From NCBI GenBank assembly GCA_030617005.1, contig JAUWWH010000005.1:1-11992 (forward strand): DNA of 11,992 nt. Reading direction: 5' to 3'. This DNA comes from Candidatus Bathyarchaeota archaeon. GTDB taxonomy: Archaea > Thermoproteota > Bathyarchaeia > RBG-16-48-13 > GCA-020355125. The notes below the pieces were generated by a model. The model ran no database searches, was not told the origin of the DNA, and saw only the letters and a list, made by a program, of their open reading frames with translations. The position numbers and the translations under genes are program-made. Below, one piece after another: positions 1 through 6,967 of this stretch (its first letter is position 1; each line of letters begins with the position of its first letter).

Positions 1-1074
1 TCCATCATCAGTTTCCATTATCTCTGCTCCCATCTTTCTTAACTCAGAGGTAAGTGAATGGAGTCTGTTAGATTCTTTGAATCTAAGTCTCTTAGCGTTG
101 TAAATTTGTGTTACTCCTTTACTGAAAGAACCTAATACTGCACATACAGGTACTAGGTCAGGAATATCTGAAGCATCTATATCCGCAGCATCTAACCTTC
201 CATTTAAAATTTGAACTGAATTTTTTTCAACATTAATGTTGATACTCATACTCTTCAAGATTCCTACAATCTCGCTATCAGGTTGATTATGTGAAACGTT
301 TTTGATCGTTATGCACGAGTCAGTAATTACTGCAGCAGCTAATAAGAACGCTGCTGATGAGAAGTCTCCCGGAACTATATGGTTCTTAGCTAGATACCTC
401 TGCTTTTTAAGGATTTGGAATGATTTTAATTGCTTAGTAGTTCTGATGAAAATGCCGTGTTTTTTTATCACATCTAATGTTAATCTAACATATGGTTTGG
501 ACTCTAAGTTAGTTTCCAATTTAATTTCTGAATCCTTTTCAGCTAAGGGGCAAGCGAAGAGTAATCCAGTAATAAACTGAGAACTAATATTGCCTACAAG
601 AGAAACCTTTCCACCCCTTATTCCACCATTTAGAACTGTCACTGGAGGGAATCCACCATTTGAAAAACAGTGTACTCCAAACTGTTTTAAACTATTAATA
701 AGAGGCCCTATGGGTCTTTTTCTTAAGCCAATATTTCCTGTTAAGACTGTTTTTCCCTGAGCGAGAGCTGTAATGGGTGTGAGAAATCTGATTGTTGAGG
801 CGGAATCCCTACAATCAATCTGATGTTTGGGTGATTTGAGAATGGAAGTACCGAATATTATCAATCCGTCTTCCCTTTTTTCAATTTTTGCTCCCAAGGC
901 GGAACAGGCATCCATGGTGGCTATTGTATCATCTGAAAATAGGGGTGAGTATATTCGAGATTTTCCCTCAGCTAGGGAAGCTGCTATCACAGCGCGGTGT
1001 GTGTAACTTTTAGATGAAGGGGCATAAACTATCCCGTCAATCTTCTCAGTCTCCTCTACGATAATAGTGGTCAC
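1..1074 (-). CDS. aroA: 3-phosphoshikimate 1-carboxyvinyltransferase (EPSP synthase), C-terminus cut by window edge
   Basis: EPSP synthase joins shikimate-3-phosphate and phosphoenolpyruvate to make EPSP, the sixth step of the shikimate pathway, in the cytoplasm. The minus-strand frame is open from 1074 to the window edge (358 codons; the family is about 430, so roughly the last 70 residues lie outside). Visible family motifs in order: APSSKSYTHRA near residue 18 (substrate-binding Lys and Arg), RDSASTIRFL, LRKRPIGPL, ISSQFITGLL, VPGDFSSAAFLLAA, ASDIPDLVPV with the acidic catalytic region, and RLRFKESNRL near 63-92. The start is a GTG at 1074-1072 that shares one base with the TAG stop of shikimate kinase (TAGTG), implying translational coupling. 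No ATG is available near the expected N-terminus. Last visible gene of the aromatic operon; the operon probably continues to the left. Identity is certain; the GTG start is very likely. Confidence 0.95.
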   Translation of the reverse strand, partial: MTTIIVEETEKIDGIVYAPSSKSYTHRAVIAASLAEGKSRIYSPLFSDDTIATMDACSALGAKIEKREDGLIIFGTSILKSPKHQIDCRDSASTIRFLTPITALAQGKTVLTGNIGLRKRPIGPLINSLKQFGVHCFSNGGFPPVTVLNGGIRGGKVSLVGNISSQFITGLLFACPLAEKDSEIKLETNLESKPYVRLTLDVIKKHGIFIRTTKQLKSFQILKKQRYLAKNHIVPGDFSSAAFLLAAAVITDSCITIKNVSHNQPDSEIVGILKSMSININVEKNSVQILNGRLDAADIDASDIPDLVPVCAVLGSFSKGVTQIYNAKRLRFKESNRLHSLTSELRKMGAEIMETDDG

Positions 1075-1952
1075 TATTCTTTCCTCGTTATTCTAGCCTT
1101 TTCATGATTCACTTTTCCCTGAATTATCTCACCGTCATAGGAGTGCCAAGCATCAAGAATCTTATCAATTTGACCTTCATATACGATGGCAGCTGTTGCA
1201 GGACCTTTCCCGCTTAATCCAGAAGCTATCGCACCAGCTTCCAAGGCATCTATTGCAAGCTTCTGTTCATATCCTAAAGCAGTTGCATATAAAATTCCAT
1301 TCATTGTCAATGCGGTCCAATAATTACCTGATAGTGCCTCACGAAAAGCTACTTTAATCTGTGGAGCAATCAGTCGCATCCTATCTACATTAGACTTAAA
1401 CGTATACGATTTCTCAGATGGAATGTGAAGGAGGACTGTTAAGTCTTCTTTTATAGTAAACCTTTTTAACATTCTCCTTTTTAGGTTATCAGTTAAAGTG
1501 ATATCGCCAAAGAAGGATGCACTTGCATCATCAAAAACACCAGTAATAGTTGTTTTAGCTTTAATTGAAGCATCTACACTAAGATCCAATGCTGTGAAAT
1601 CATCTACGTTTTTTCTTAGAGCTCCTATAGTAGCTAAAACTAAGGCGTTTGAAGCTACACTGCTACTTTTTAATCCCTTAGCTATTGGAATATTGGACTC
1701 TGTTTCTACTTCAGCTCCAAATTCGTTATCAACGTGAAAATATTTTAGAACAGTTAAGATAGATTCCCTAATTAGCGTTGTATCCTCATTTGGTTCTGAG
1801 AGAATTTTTCCATTAACAAACCCTGTCTCCCCTGTTAATCGAACCTTTGCTTTTGTCCAAAGATTCACTCCTAAGGCTGCTCCCTTACCTGTAGCTATAG
1901 CGTTTATTACTGTCACAGCACCATATGCTATAGCTGTCCCAAACCCAACCAT
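1074..1952 (-). CDS. aroK: Shikimate kinase, archaeal GHMP-kinase type
   Basis: Phosphorylates shikimate at the 3-hydroxyl with ATP. Archaea use a GHMP-superfamily enzyme unrelated to the bacterial P-loop AroK, and this 292-residue protein is of that type. The N-terminus (GFGTAIAYGAVTVINAIATGKGAALGV) matches the family opening. The ATP-binding loop is IPIAKGLKSSSVASNA at about 88-103. GVFDDASASFFGD lies at about 138-150, and the C-terminal glycine-rich motif ASGLSGKGPATAAIV at about 243-257. The ATG lies one base after the aroE stop (TAA-G-ATG), with a strong GGGGAGGA ribosome binding site inside the end of aroE. It is preceded by shikimate dehydrogenase and followed by EPSP synthase, the enzymes one step before and after it. 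Homoserine or mevalonate kinase are the other GHMP options, but context and N-terminus favour shikimate kinase. Confidence 0.95.
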   Translation of the reverse strand: MVGFGTAIAYGAVTVINAIATGKGAALGVNLWTKAKVRLTGETGFVNGKILSEPNEDTTLIRESILTVLKYFHVDNEFGAEVETESNIPIAKGLKSSSVASNALVLATIGALRKNVDDFTALDLSVDASIKAKTTITGVFDDASASFFGDITLTDNLKRRMLKRFTIKEDLTVLLHIPSEKSYTFKSNVDRMRLIAPQIKVAFREALSGNYWTALTMNGILYATALGYEQKLAIDALEAGAIASGLSGKGPATAAIVYEGQIDKILDAWHSYDGEIIQGKVNHEKARITRKE

Positions 1953-1953
1953 C

Positions 1954-2817
1954 TTATCCTCCCCTTAATCCTCTATTAATTGCTCTAAGCATTACATCAA
2001 TAGGAGGTTCCAAATTAATCCAAAGTTTGAAGGATAGAGCACCTTGGTTAACAAGCATATTTATCCCATTTAAAGCCTTAGCACCTGACGCTGTTGCTTC
2101 TCTTAAAAGCCGTGTTTCTGGGGGGTTATAGATTATATCAAAAACAACCATATTAGGTTTAATAAGGTGTCTATCTACAAGTGTTTCATCAATCTTTGGG
2201 AACATTCCAACAGAGGTTGTATTGATTAATAATTCGGTATCCGCAAGTTCCCTCGAAAGAGTGTTAATTGTTAACTCTTCCCCTACTATATCGATATTAA
2301 TCCGTTTTTTTATAGCTTTAACTAGAGAAGTAGCTTTAGATCTTGTTCTATTAAGTACAACCAATCTACTAGCAAAAGGTGCGATAGAAAAGGATATGGC
2401 TCTAGCTGCTCCACCAGCACCTAAAAGTACAACTTTTTTTCCTGCAGGATCACCCTTCCCCCTTTTTAAGGATGCTAAAGCTCCTGCTCCGTCTGTGTTG
2501 TAACCTATCAGTCTTCCATCTTTATTAATAACAGTGTTAACTGCTCCAATATTTTTTGCATTAGAATCAATCTCATCTAAATACTTCATTATTGAAACCT
2601 TGTGAGGTATTGTTACATTCAATCCAGATATACCCATACTCTTAATCCCTTTAATAGCGTCCCCTAAACCATCAGATTTCACTTGAAGGGTAAGATAGAC
2701 ACTGTTTATCCCGCAGAATTGGAAAGCAGCATTATGCATTAAAGGGCTAAATGAATGCTCCACAGGGTCCCCAATAAGCACATAGAGTCTTGTTTCACTA
2801 TTAATCCTCGAGATCAA
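1954..2817 (-). CDS. aroE: Shikimate 5-dehydrogenase
   Basis: Reduces 3-dehydroshikimate to shikimate with NADPH. At 287 residues it is normal for the family. Substrate-binding residues lie in EHSFSPLMHNAAF (about 20-32). The catalytic Lys is K73 in NVTIPHK and its partner Asp is D109 in GYNTDG. The Rossmann loop GAGGAARA is at about 133-140, followed by NRTRSK (about 156-161), which favours NADP. INTTSVGM and the C-terminal GINMLVNQGALSFKLW are also typical. The start is a TTG at 2817-2815, giving a 17-nt overlap with the end of aroD. The next possible start, M27, would remove the SFSP motif, so the TTG is preferred, although its ribosome binding site is weak. Translation probably depends on coupling to aroD. 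Confidence 0.95.
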   Translation of the reverse strand: MISRINSETRLYVLIGDPVEHSFSPLMHNAAFQFCGINSVYLTLQVKSDGLGDAIKGIKSMGISGLNVTIPHKVSIMKYLDEIDSNAKNIGAVNTVINKDGRLIGYNTDGAGALASLKRGKGDPAGKKVVLLGAGGAARAISFSIAPFASRLVVLNRTRSKATSLVKAIKKRINIDIVGEELTINTLSRELADTELLINTTSVGMFPKIDETLVDRHLIKPNMVVFDIIYNPPETRLLREATASGAKALNGINMLVNQGALSFKLWINLEPPIDVMLRAINRGLRGG

Positions 2818-3496
2818 TTTTGTTAATCAACTCGTAAAACTTTTTTGTTTCAGCAACTGTAAATTGACCGACGGCTGACTCCTTTCCTCTTCCAACAGAA
2901 GCGTATGTAAAGTAACCTCCAAATACGGGGGAAAGTAATCTGGAAATTACACCCAGCTCTCCCATACAGAAACAGATGACATCATTTGATTTTGATGCTT
3001 CAACTACAAACCTAAGGCATGTTAGATTATCCTCAATTTTTTTAGCTGTTGTGATTATTTTACAAATGTCACCTTTAGCATTCAACTCTCTTTCATATAT
3101 CTTAGTGATTTCTGACAGTCTCGGTGTCAATGTAAAGATGTGGTGGGAAACGATACTCTTTACACCCAACGCTTTGATTCTCTTAACGATTTTCCTAGAA
3201 TTGTTTGCCATTAGTTCAATGTCAATGAAATCGAAGCCTGATGCCGCAGCATCTAACAATACTTCAACCCGCTCCTTATTTAAGCCCCGAAAAAATCCCC
3301 CCTCCCTTTGGAAACGATTAGTAGCGATTAATGGAAGTGAAGTAAATCTTCTTATTTCTCCCACATTAAATTTCTCTGAAAGGTAATCCATTCTTATCTC
3401 TATAATGTCAGCACCACACTGCTCTGCTTTCTCAACCATCCTTTTTACATCGGGTATATTTGTAGCTGTTACAACAGCACATATCTTAATGGTCAT
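2801..3496 (-). CDS. aroD: 3-dehydroquinate dehydratase, type I
   Basis: Removes water from 3-dehydroquinate to give 3-dehydroshikimate, using a Schiff-base Lys. The 231-residue TIM barrel shows IIEIRMDYL (about 31-39, Glu/Arg substrate binding), SHHIF with H118/H119 (catalytic His at about 119), DICKIITTA with the Schiff-base Lys K146, and ISRLLSPVFGGYFTYAS near the C-terminus (Arg substrate binding). The usual S.HDF motif reads SHHIF here, a mild departure that keeps the catalytic His. The ATG at 3496 overlaps the DHQ synthase stop as ATGA, and the 3' end overlaps aroE by 17 nt. In the bacterial type I enzyme the same His and Lys residues are catalytic; their roles here are inferred by motif alignment by eye. 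Confidence 0.95.
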   Translation of the reverse strand: MTIKICAVVTATNIPDVKRMVEKAEQCGADIIEIRMDYLSEKFNVGEIRRFTSLPLIATNRFQREGGFFRGLNKERVEVLLDAAASGFDFIDIELMANNSRKIVKRIKALGVKSIVSHHIFTLTPRLSEITKIYERELNAKGDICKIITTAKKIEDNLTCLRFVVEASKSNDVICFCMGELGVISRLLSPVFGGYFTYASVGRGKESAVGQFTVAETKKFYELINKIDLED

Positions 3497-4587
3497 CTTT
3501 CTATAACAGACTCCTCTTGAACAAGAACTCCAAAATGTCTCCCTCCAAGCTGACGATAAGCTAACACTTTATCATTTTGATTTAGCTCATTAACCGATAT
3601 AGACCCATCTTTAGTTACAAAACGAACCGTCTCAGCATTTTGTACGATTGTTTTGATTTTATATCCATCGATTTCAGCTTCAACGAGTGTCAGAGGTCTT
3701 CTCTCAATCTTTAACCGACCTATTACAACTTTTCGAAAATCTCCCTCCCTATTAACTGCTAATACTTCATCCCCCGCTTTTAACTCCGATAAGTAACGCG
3801 TCTTATTATCTGAAGCGAGAATGTACAAAGAGATGGGACCTGCATTTACTCTAAAGGGGCGAGGTTCCACATGAGGATTCTCTTCAACCTCAGCTTGAAT
3901 AAGGAAGAGTCCTGAGGATTGACAACCAACAAGCATCCCCTCCCCCTGTGTCATAATGTCACACGTATCAATGCACACTCGTAACCCCATACTCAATTGC
4001 TTAGAATTTAGAATCTTAGCCGTTGTTAACTCAATTTTTTGATTTTTCTCTTTAATTTCAGAGAGACTCTCAATACTTTTCAGAACTCTTGCTGTTGCCC
4101 CTATTTCCTTCGGATTATCTGTTTTAAGGACAACACCATCAACTCCCAATTCAAGGGTTTCAACTGCAATTTTTGCTTCTTTAGCATTGGCTACCTCTGC
4201 GAGAAGCTTCGTCTTTTTACGTGTTTTAGCTATCAAATTTTCAAGGGGAATGATTTTCCAGTTTGGACAAATAACAATGATGTAATCAACCCCGCTCTCT
4301 GCCGCTTTTACAGCTTTAACTTCGTCATCCCTATCTTTGACTAATAATTTTAAGCATAGTGTTCTTTGTTGTCTCTTTAATATCTCGATCTTATTAATCA
4401 TCGCCTCTCCTATTATTTGGATATCGCCATCTGCGGGGGAGGCTATAATATTCTTATACGACTTCCCAAGATGAATGTCTGCTTCACTTAAAACAATTAC
4501 ATCACACAGGTCTTCAGAGGCTCTCAGCAAGTCTTCCTTAAGTACATTTGTCATTGAACTCCCAATTTCAATCCATAACTCTCTCAT
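3493..4587 (-). CDS. aroB': 3-dehydroquinate synthase II (archaeal type)
   Basis: Converts 2-amino-3,7-dideoxy-D-threo-hept-6-ulosonate (ADH) to 3-dehydroquinate by NAD-dependent oxidative deamination and cyclisation. This is the second step of the archaeal route that bypasses DAHP. The 364-residue length is usual. The N-terminal MRELWIEI and the long conserved block GLRVCIDTCDIMTQGEGMLVG, then ENPHVEPRPFRVNAGPISLYIL (about residues 200-255), identify the family clearly. The C-terminal part (KIKTIVQNAETVRFV, then GGRHFG) also matches. The ATG at 4587 overlaps the ADH synthase stop as ATGA, and its own TGA overlaps the aroD start. It is unrelated to the bacterial AroB sugar-phosphate cyclase family. 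Confidence 0.95.
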   Translation of the reverse strand: MRELWIEIGSSMTNVLKEDLLRASEDLCDVIVLSEADIHLGKSYKNIIASPADGDIQIIGEAMINKIEILKRQQRTLCLKLLVKDRDDEVKAVKAAESGVDYIIVICPNWKIIPLENLIAKTRKKTKLLAEVANAKEAKIAVETLELGVDGVVLKTDNPKEIGATARVLKSIESLSEIKEKNQKIELTTAKILNSKQLSMGLRVCIDTCDIMTQGEGMLVGCQSSGLFLIQAEVEENPHVEPRPFRVNAGPISLYILASDNKTRYLSELKAGDEVLAVNREGDFRKVVIGRLKIERRPLTLVEAEIDGYKIKTIVQNAETVRFVTKDGSISVNELNQNDKVLAYRQLGGRHFGVLVQEESVIER

Positions 4588-5374
4588 CTAACTCCCCTGA
4601 GAATTAGTAAACCTTCTTCTACAGTTGCTCCTTTATGAACAAGTGCTGAGAGAGCTCTGGTCATTAACGTTGGATTTTCATGTTGGAAGGTATTCCTACC
4701 TATTGAGATTCCTGCTCCTCCAGCCTGAATTGAGTCATAAATCATCTTTAAAACACCTTCAACGCTCTTCTGTTTAGGTCCACCAGCGATTACCACAGGA
4801 ACAGGACAGCTTTGCACAACTTCCCTAAAGGTTTCTGGACTGCTGTATAGTTGGTCTTGATAATATCTGCTCCCAATTCTGCTCCAAGTCTAGCTACATG
4901 CTTAACAACCTCTACATCATTGCTATCTGTAATTTTAGGTCCCCGCGGATACATCATAGCGAGCAGAGGCATCCCAAGTTCTTCGCATTCATCTGCAATT
5001 AAAGCCATATCCGTTAACATCTCCCCCTCTCTTGGGGCTCCTACATTTACATGAATGGAAATACCATCAGCACCTAACCTTACTGCATGCGCTACACTAC
5101 AGACTTGAACTTTCCACAGAGGATCTGAACCCAAATTTGTACTGGCAGACAAGTGAGTAATAAGGCCTATTCCACGAGTTTCTATTTTTTTTGCAATACC
5201 TTTATGAAGAACGATACCATCGGCTCCCCCTAAAACTAATTTATCAATAATCTCCTGCATATTCATTAACCCTCTAACTGGGCCGAGTGTGACTCCGTGA
5301 TCCATTGGAACTATGACTGATTTACAGTCCTCTCTGAAAATTCTTTCAAGTCTCCTTTTTTTTCCCACGTTCAT
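4584..5374 (-). CDS. aroA': ADH synthase (2-amino-3,7-dideoxy-D-threo-hept-6-ulosonate synthase), interrupted by a -1 nt frameshift
   Basis: A class I aldolase-like enzyme. It makes ADH from L-aspartate semialdehyde and 6-deoxy-5-ketofructose-1-phosphate, the entry step of the archaeal shikimate route. The protein is read in two frames. The first runs from the ATG at 5374 and holds VPMDHGV (D25), the barrel motifs HVNVGAPRE (about 108-116), MMYPRGP (Tyr, about 142, likely acid/base) and DIIKTNYT (K173, likely Schiff-base Lys). The second frame holds SPETFREVVQSCPVPVVIAGGPK, GISIGRNTFQHENP and the C-terminus down to the TGA at 4584. The frames meet near 4841-4846, where one base (probably a G, giving NYTGSPETF) seems missing. 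Repaired length is about 263 residues, normal for the family. Frame 1 alone ends 20 codons later and would lack the phosphate-binding GG..IG.R region. It sits 6 nt after aspartate kinase and overlaps DHQ synthase II (ATGA). Fructose-bisphosphate aldolase is the close relative; context favours ADH synthase. Confidence 0.9.
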
Positions 5375-5380
5375 TTTACT

Positions 5381-6601
5381 TCACATCTTTTTGTATTTAT
5401 TTAAAACATCGTTAACTGACAAAAGAGCTTTTTCTCTTTCATCCCATGGAACGAATATTGTTATTGAAGAACTAATTGTAAATGCTCCATAAAGATTTAC
5501 GTTCTCCTTTGATAAGGGAGAGACAACAATATCTATGATACCGGGTATGTTTTCTATCCCATATCCAGATACTGTTATCATAGCTAATGAATCAACACAA
5601 TGTATCGCCTTAGCGATTTCTTCCTCCCTTATCATTTCATGAAGTTGCTGAACAAGATTAGACGGGTTATAAATGTAGAGAAGAATAGATGTTGGAGAGA
5701 CAGTTAATCCTAACATCTCTCCGTTTACAGTGGAAACTGCTGATAGAATTCTTGAAACATTTTCCAATGAACTGTTATGGGTGATCAGTGTTATCATTGA
5801 AAGAGGTGAATAGAAAAGTTTAGCATTCAACCCAGTCTCCAGTTCCCCTGTGATGATCGTACCCCCCGATAAGTCCAATGCATCAAAACCTACAACCCGC
5901 AGAACCATATTATCCTTCTTATAAATCAAAGCTTTGGGTTGAATAATCTTAGCACCTGCTACAACTAAACTGTAAGCTGCATCAATATCAAGCGACTCAA
6001 TCTTCTGAGTATCAGAAACTTTCTTAGGATCAGCAGACAATATGCCCTCAACATCCTTAACAAATATCACCTCCTCCGCATCAACACAATTACCTAAAAC
6101 AACAGCAGTTAAGTCACTCCCACCTCTACCGAGAGTTGTTATTTTCCCTTCCGGTGAAAGTCCAATGAAGCCTCCAATTACAGGTATTTTTTCTTCAAGT
6201 AAAAGTGGAATAATTCGTTTGTTTACAGCACCCTTGGTTTCCTTCATTTTTATGTTAGCATTACCAAATTGTGAATCCGTAAATATTGGCCAAAGGTTTG
6301 AGGTAGGGTCTATTTCTACGGCTTTCATTCCGAGGGATTTTAGAGAACTAGCCATTATCCGAGCGGATGTCCTTTCACCCATGGATAGAATTTCATCTAA
6401 ATCTTCCTTTACTACACTATCTGACATCGATTTATTTATATAGGATAATAATTGATCTGTGACTCCGGCTAGAGCAGAGACTACGACTATGACTCTTCTC
6501 TTACGTTGCACTTCTCTTAATACCTTTTTTGCAGCTAGGAGAACGTTTTCTGGGCTAGATAGGCATGATCCACCCCATTTCACAACTATGATGCCATTCA
6601 T
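5381..6601 (-). CDS. lysC: Aspartate kinase with C-terminal ACT domains
   Basis: Phosphorylates L-aspartate to aspartyl-4-phosphate, the first step toward aspartate semialdehyde. Here the semialdehyde would feed ADH synthase as well as Lys/Thr/Met synthesis. At 406 residues it is slightly short for a monofunctional enzyme. It shows VKWGGS (7-12; the family usually has KFGGS), SMGERTSA (73-80), TLGRGGSDLTAVVLG (about 156-170), VKDVEGILSADPK (about 181-193) and VAGAKIIQPKAL (about 214-225). Two ACT-like regulatory units follow, at about 265-335 and 340-400, with NIPGIIDIVVSPLSKENVNLYG in the second. The ATG at 6601 overlaps the stop of the upstream leader ORF as ATGA, with AGGGGA just before it. 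Its place at the head of the aromatic operon suggests a dedicated isozyme; allosteric control by an amino acid is inferred from the ACT domains. Confidence 0.93.
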   Translation of the reverse strand: MNGIIVVKWGGSCLSSPENVLLAAKKVLREVQRKRRVIVVVSALAGVTDQLLSYINKSMSDSVVKEDLDEILSMGERTSARIMASSLKSLGMKAVEIDPTSNLWPIFTDSQFGNANIKMKETKGAVNKRIIPLLLEEKIPVIGGFIGLSPEGKITTLGRGGSDLTAVVLGNCVDAEEVIFVKDVEGILSADPKKVSDTQKIESLDIDAAYSLVVAGAKIIQPKALIYKKDNMVLRVVGFDALDLSGGTIITGELETGLNAKLFYSPLSMITLITHNSSLENVSRILSAVSTVNGEMLGLTVSPTSILLYIYNPSNLVQQLHEMIREEEIAKAIHCVDSLAMITVSGYGIENIPGIIDIVVSPLSKENVNLYGAFTISSSITIFVPWDEREKALLSVNDVLNKYKKM

Positions 6602-6762
6602 AGAATCCCCTGGAAAACTTTTTCGAAATTAACCCACTCACATAAGAAAAAACTAGAGATAAATTTTACCACTGTAAAAAAGTTTAGATGTTTAATATCA
6701 TGCCTTTCTGAGAAGGTAAAAACGATGCCCCCTGAAAACTTGATTCCTCCAAAGTAGCACAT
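6598..6762 (-). CDS. 54-aa Phe-rich leader ORF coupled to aspartate kinase, function unknown
   Basis: A short ORF not matching any family I recognise. It starts at ATG 6762-6760 and ends at TGA 6600-6598, which overlaps the aspartate kinase ATG (ATGA). Three signals support translation. A GGAGGGG motif lies at 6772-6766, three to five bases before the ATG. A TTTAAATA box at 6809-6802 would start transcription near 6780. The start-stop overlap is the same arrangement used by other genes of this operon. An in-frame TAA lies directly before the ATG, so the ORF does not extend upstream. The peptide starts MCYFGGIKFSGG and ends EKVFQGIL. It contains 11 Phe, 1 Tyr and 1 Trp in 54 residues, including two FF pairs. 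The aromatic richness, in front of an aromatic amino acid operon, suggests a regulatory leader peptide. T-rich DNA also yields Phe codons by chance, so the role is inference. Confidence 0.6.
   Translation of the reverse strand: MCYFGGIKFSGGIVFTFSERHDIKHLNFFTVVKFISSFFLCEWVNFEKVFQGIL
6664..6679. repeat. Inverted repeat TTTTAC-N4-GTAAAA inside the leader ORF
   Basis: Perfect 6-bp arms around a 4-bp spacer. It lies about 100 nt downstream of the predicted transcription start and inside the leader ORF. It could be a dimeric repressor operator or a weak RNA hairpin next to a T6 tract; it may also be chance in AT-rich DNA. Confidence 0.3.
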
Positions 6763-6765
6763 TTA

Positions 6766-6772
6766 CCCCTCC
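6766..6772 (-). promoter_or_regulatory. Strong Shine-Dalgarno for the leader ORF
   Basis: On the minus strand GGAGGGG is followed by TAA and the ATG at 6762. It is the best ribosome binding site upstream of aspartate kinase. It lies about 8-14 nt after the predicted transcription start, which makes the leader the first translated unit of the operon. Confidence 0.65.
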
Positions 6773-6801
6773 AATTAACATTTCTAATGTTTTTTAGTTA
6801 G

Positions 6802-6809
6802 TATTTAAA
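6802..6809 (-). promoter_or_regulatory. Archaeal TATA box of the aromatic operon
   Basis: TTTAAATA on the minus strand (within TCTTTAAATACT) matches the archaeal TATA consensus closely. Start of transcription would fall about 25 nt downstream, near 6780, giving a short leader before the Shine-Dalgarno at 6772. It is the only clear box in the divergent region that faces the operon. Confidence 0.6.
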
Positions 6810-6873
6810 GATATCTCCAAGATTATCTCTGTTGCCTGAAACAATGTTTCTATTTTAAGACATTGAAGTGTTA

Positions 6874-6881
6874 CTTTAAAT
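6874..6881 (+). promoter_or_regulatory. Possible TATA box for the UPF0280 gene
   Basis: CTTTAAAT on the plus strand lies about 90 nt before the TTG start at 6968 and would place the transcript start near 6905. The match is moderate. The rest of 6810-6967 holds no ORF or RNA gene that I can see; it is the divergent promoter region. Confidence 0.3.
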
Positions 6882-6953
6882 CATATTTCTTACATGATTA
6901 TTGATATAGTGTAATTCCAATATTGTAATATCAGTAAATGTAACAATATTAAC

Positions 6954-6958
6954 AGGAG
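6954..6958 (+). promoter_or_regulatory. Ribosome binding site deciding the TTG start at 6968
   Basis: AGGAG ends nine bases before the TTG at 6968-6970. No ATG or GTG in this frame lies near the expected N-terminus, so this site supports the TTG as start. Confidence 0.55.
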
Positions 6959-6967
6959 AATCTATCC

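Noticed and set aside
302..580. 92-codon plus-strand ORF
   Set aside because: Antisense to EPSP synthase, whose motifs continue through the region on the minus strand.
2976..3386. 136-codon plus-strand ORF opposite aroD
   Set aside because: It lies entirely antisense to a gene with clear catalytic motifs, and its translation is Ser/Leu/Thr-rich as expected for an antisense shadow.
4835..4850. Programmed -1 frameshift in ADH synthase
   Set aside because: No slippery heptamer and no obvious downstream structure. A single missing G restores the family sequence more simply, and programmed shifting is not known in this family.
6042..6443. 133-codon plus-strand ORF opposite aspartate kinase
   Set aside because: Antisense to conserved kinase motifs, with no ribosome binding site and no recognisable domain.
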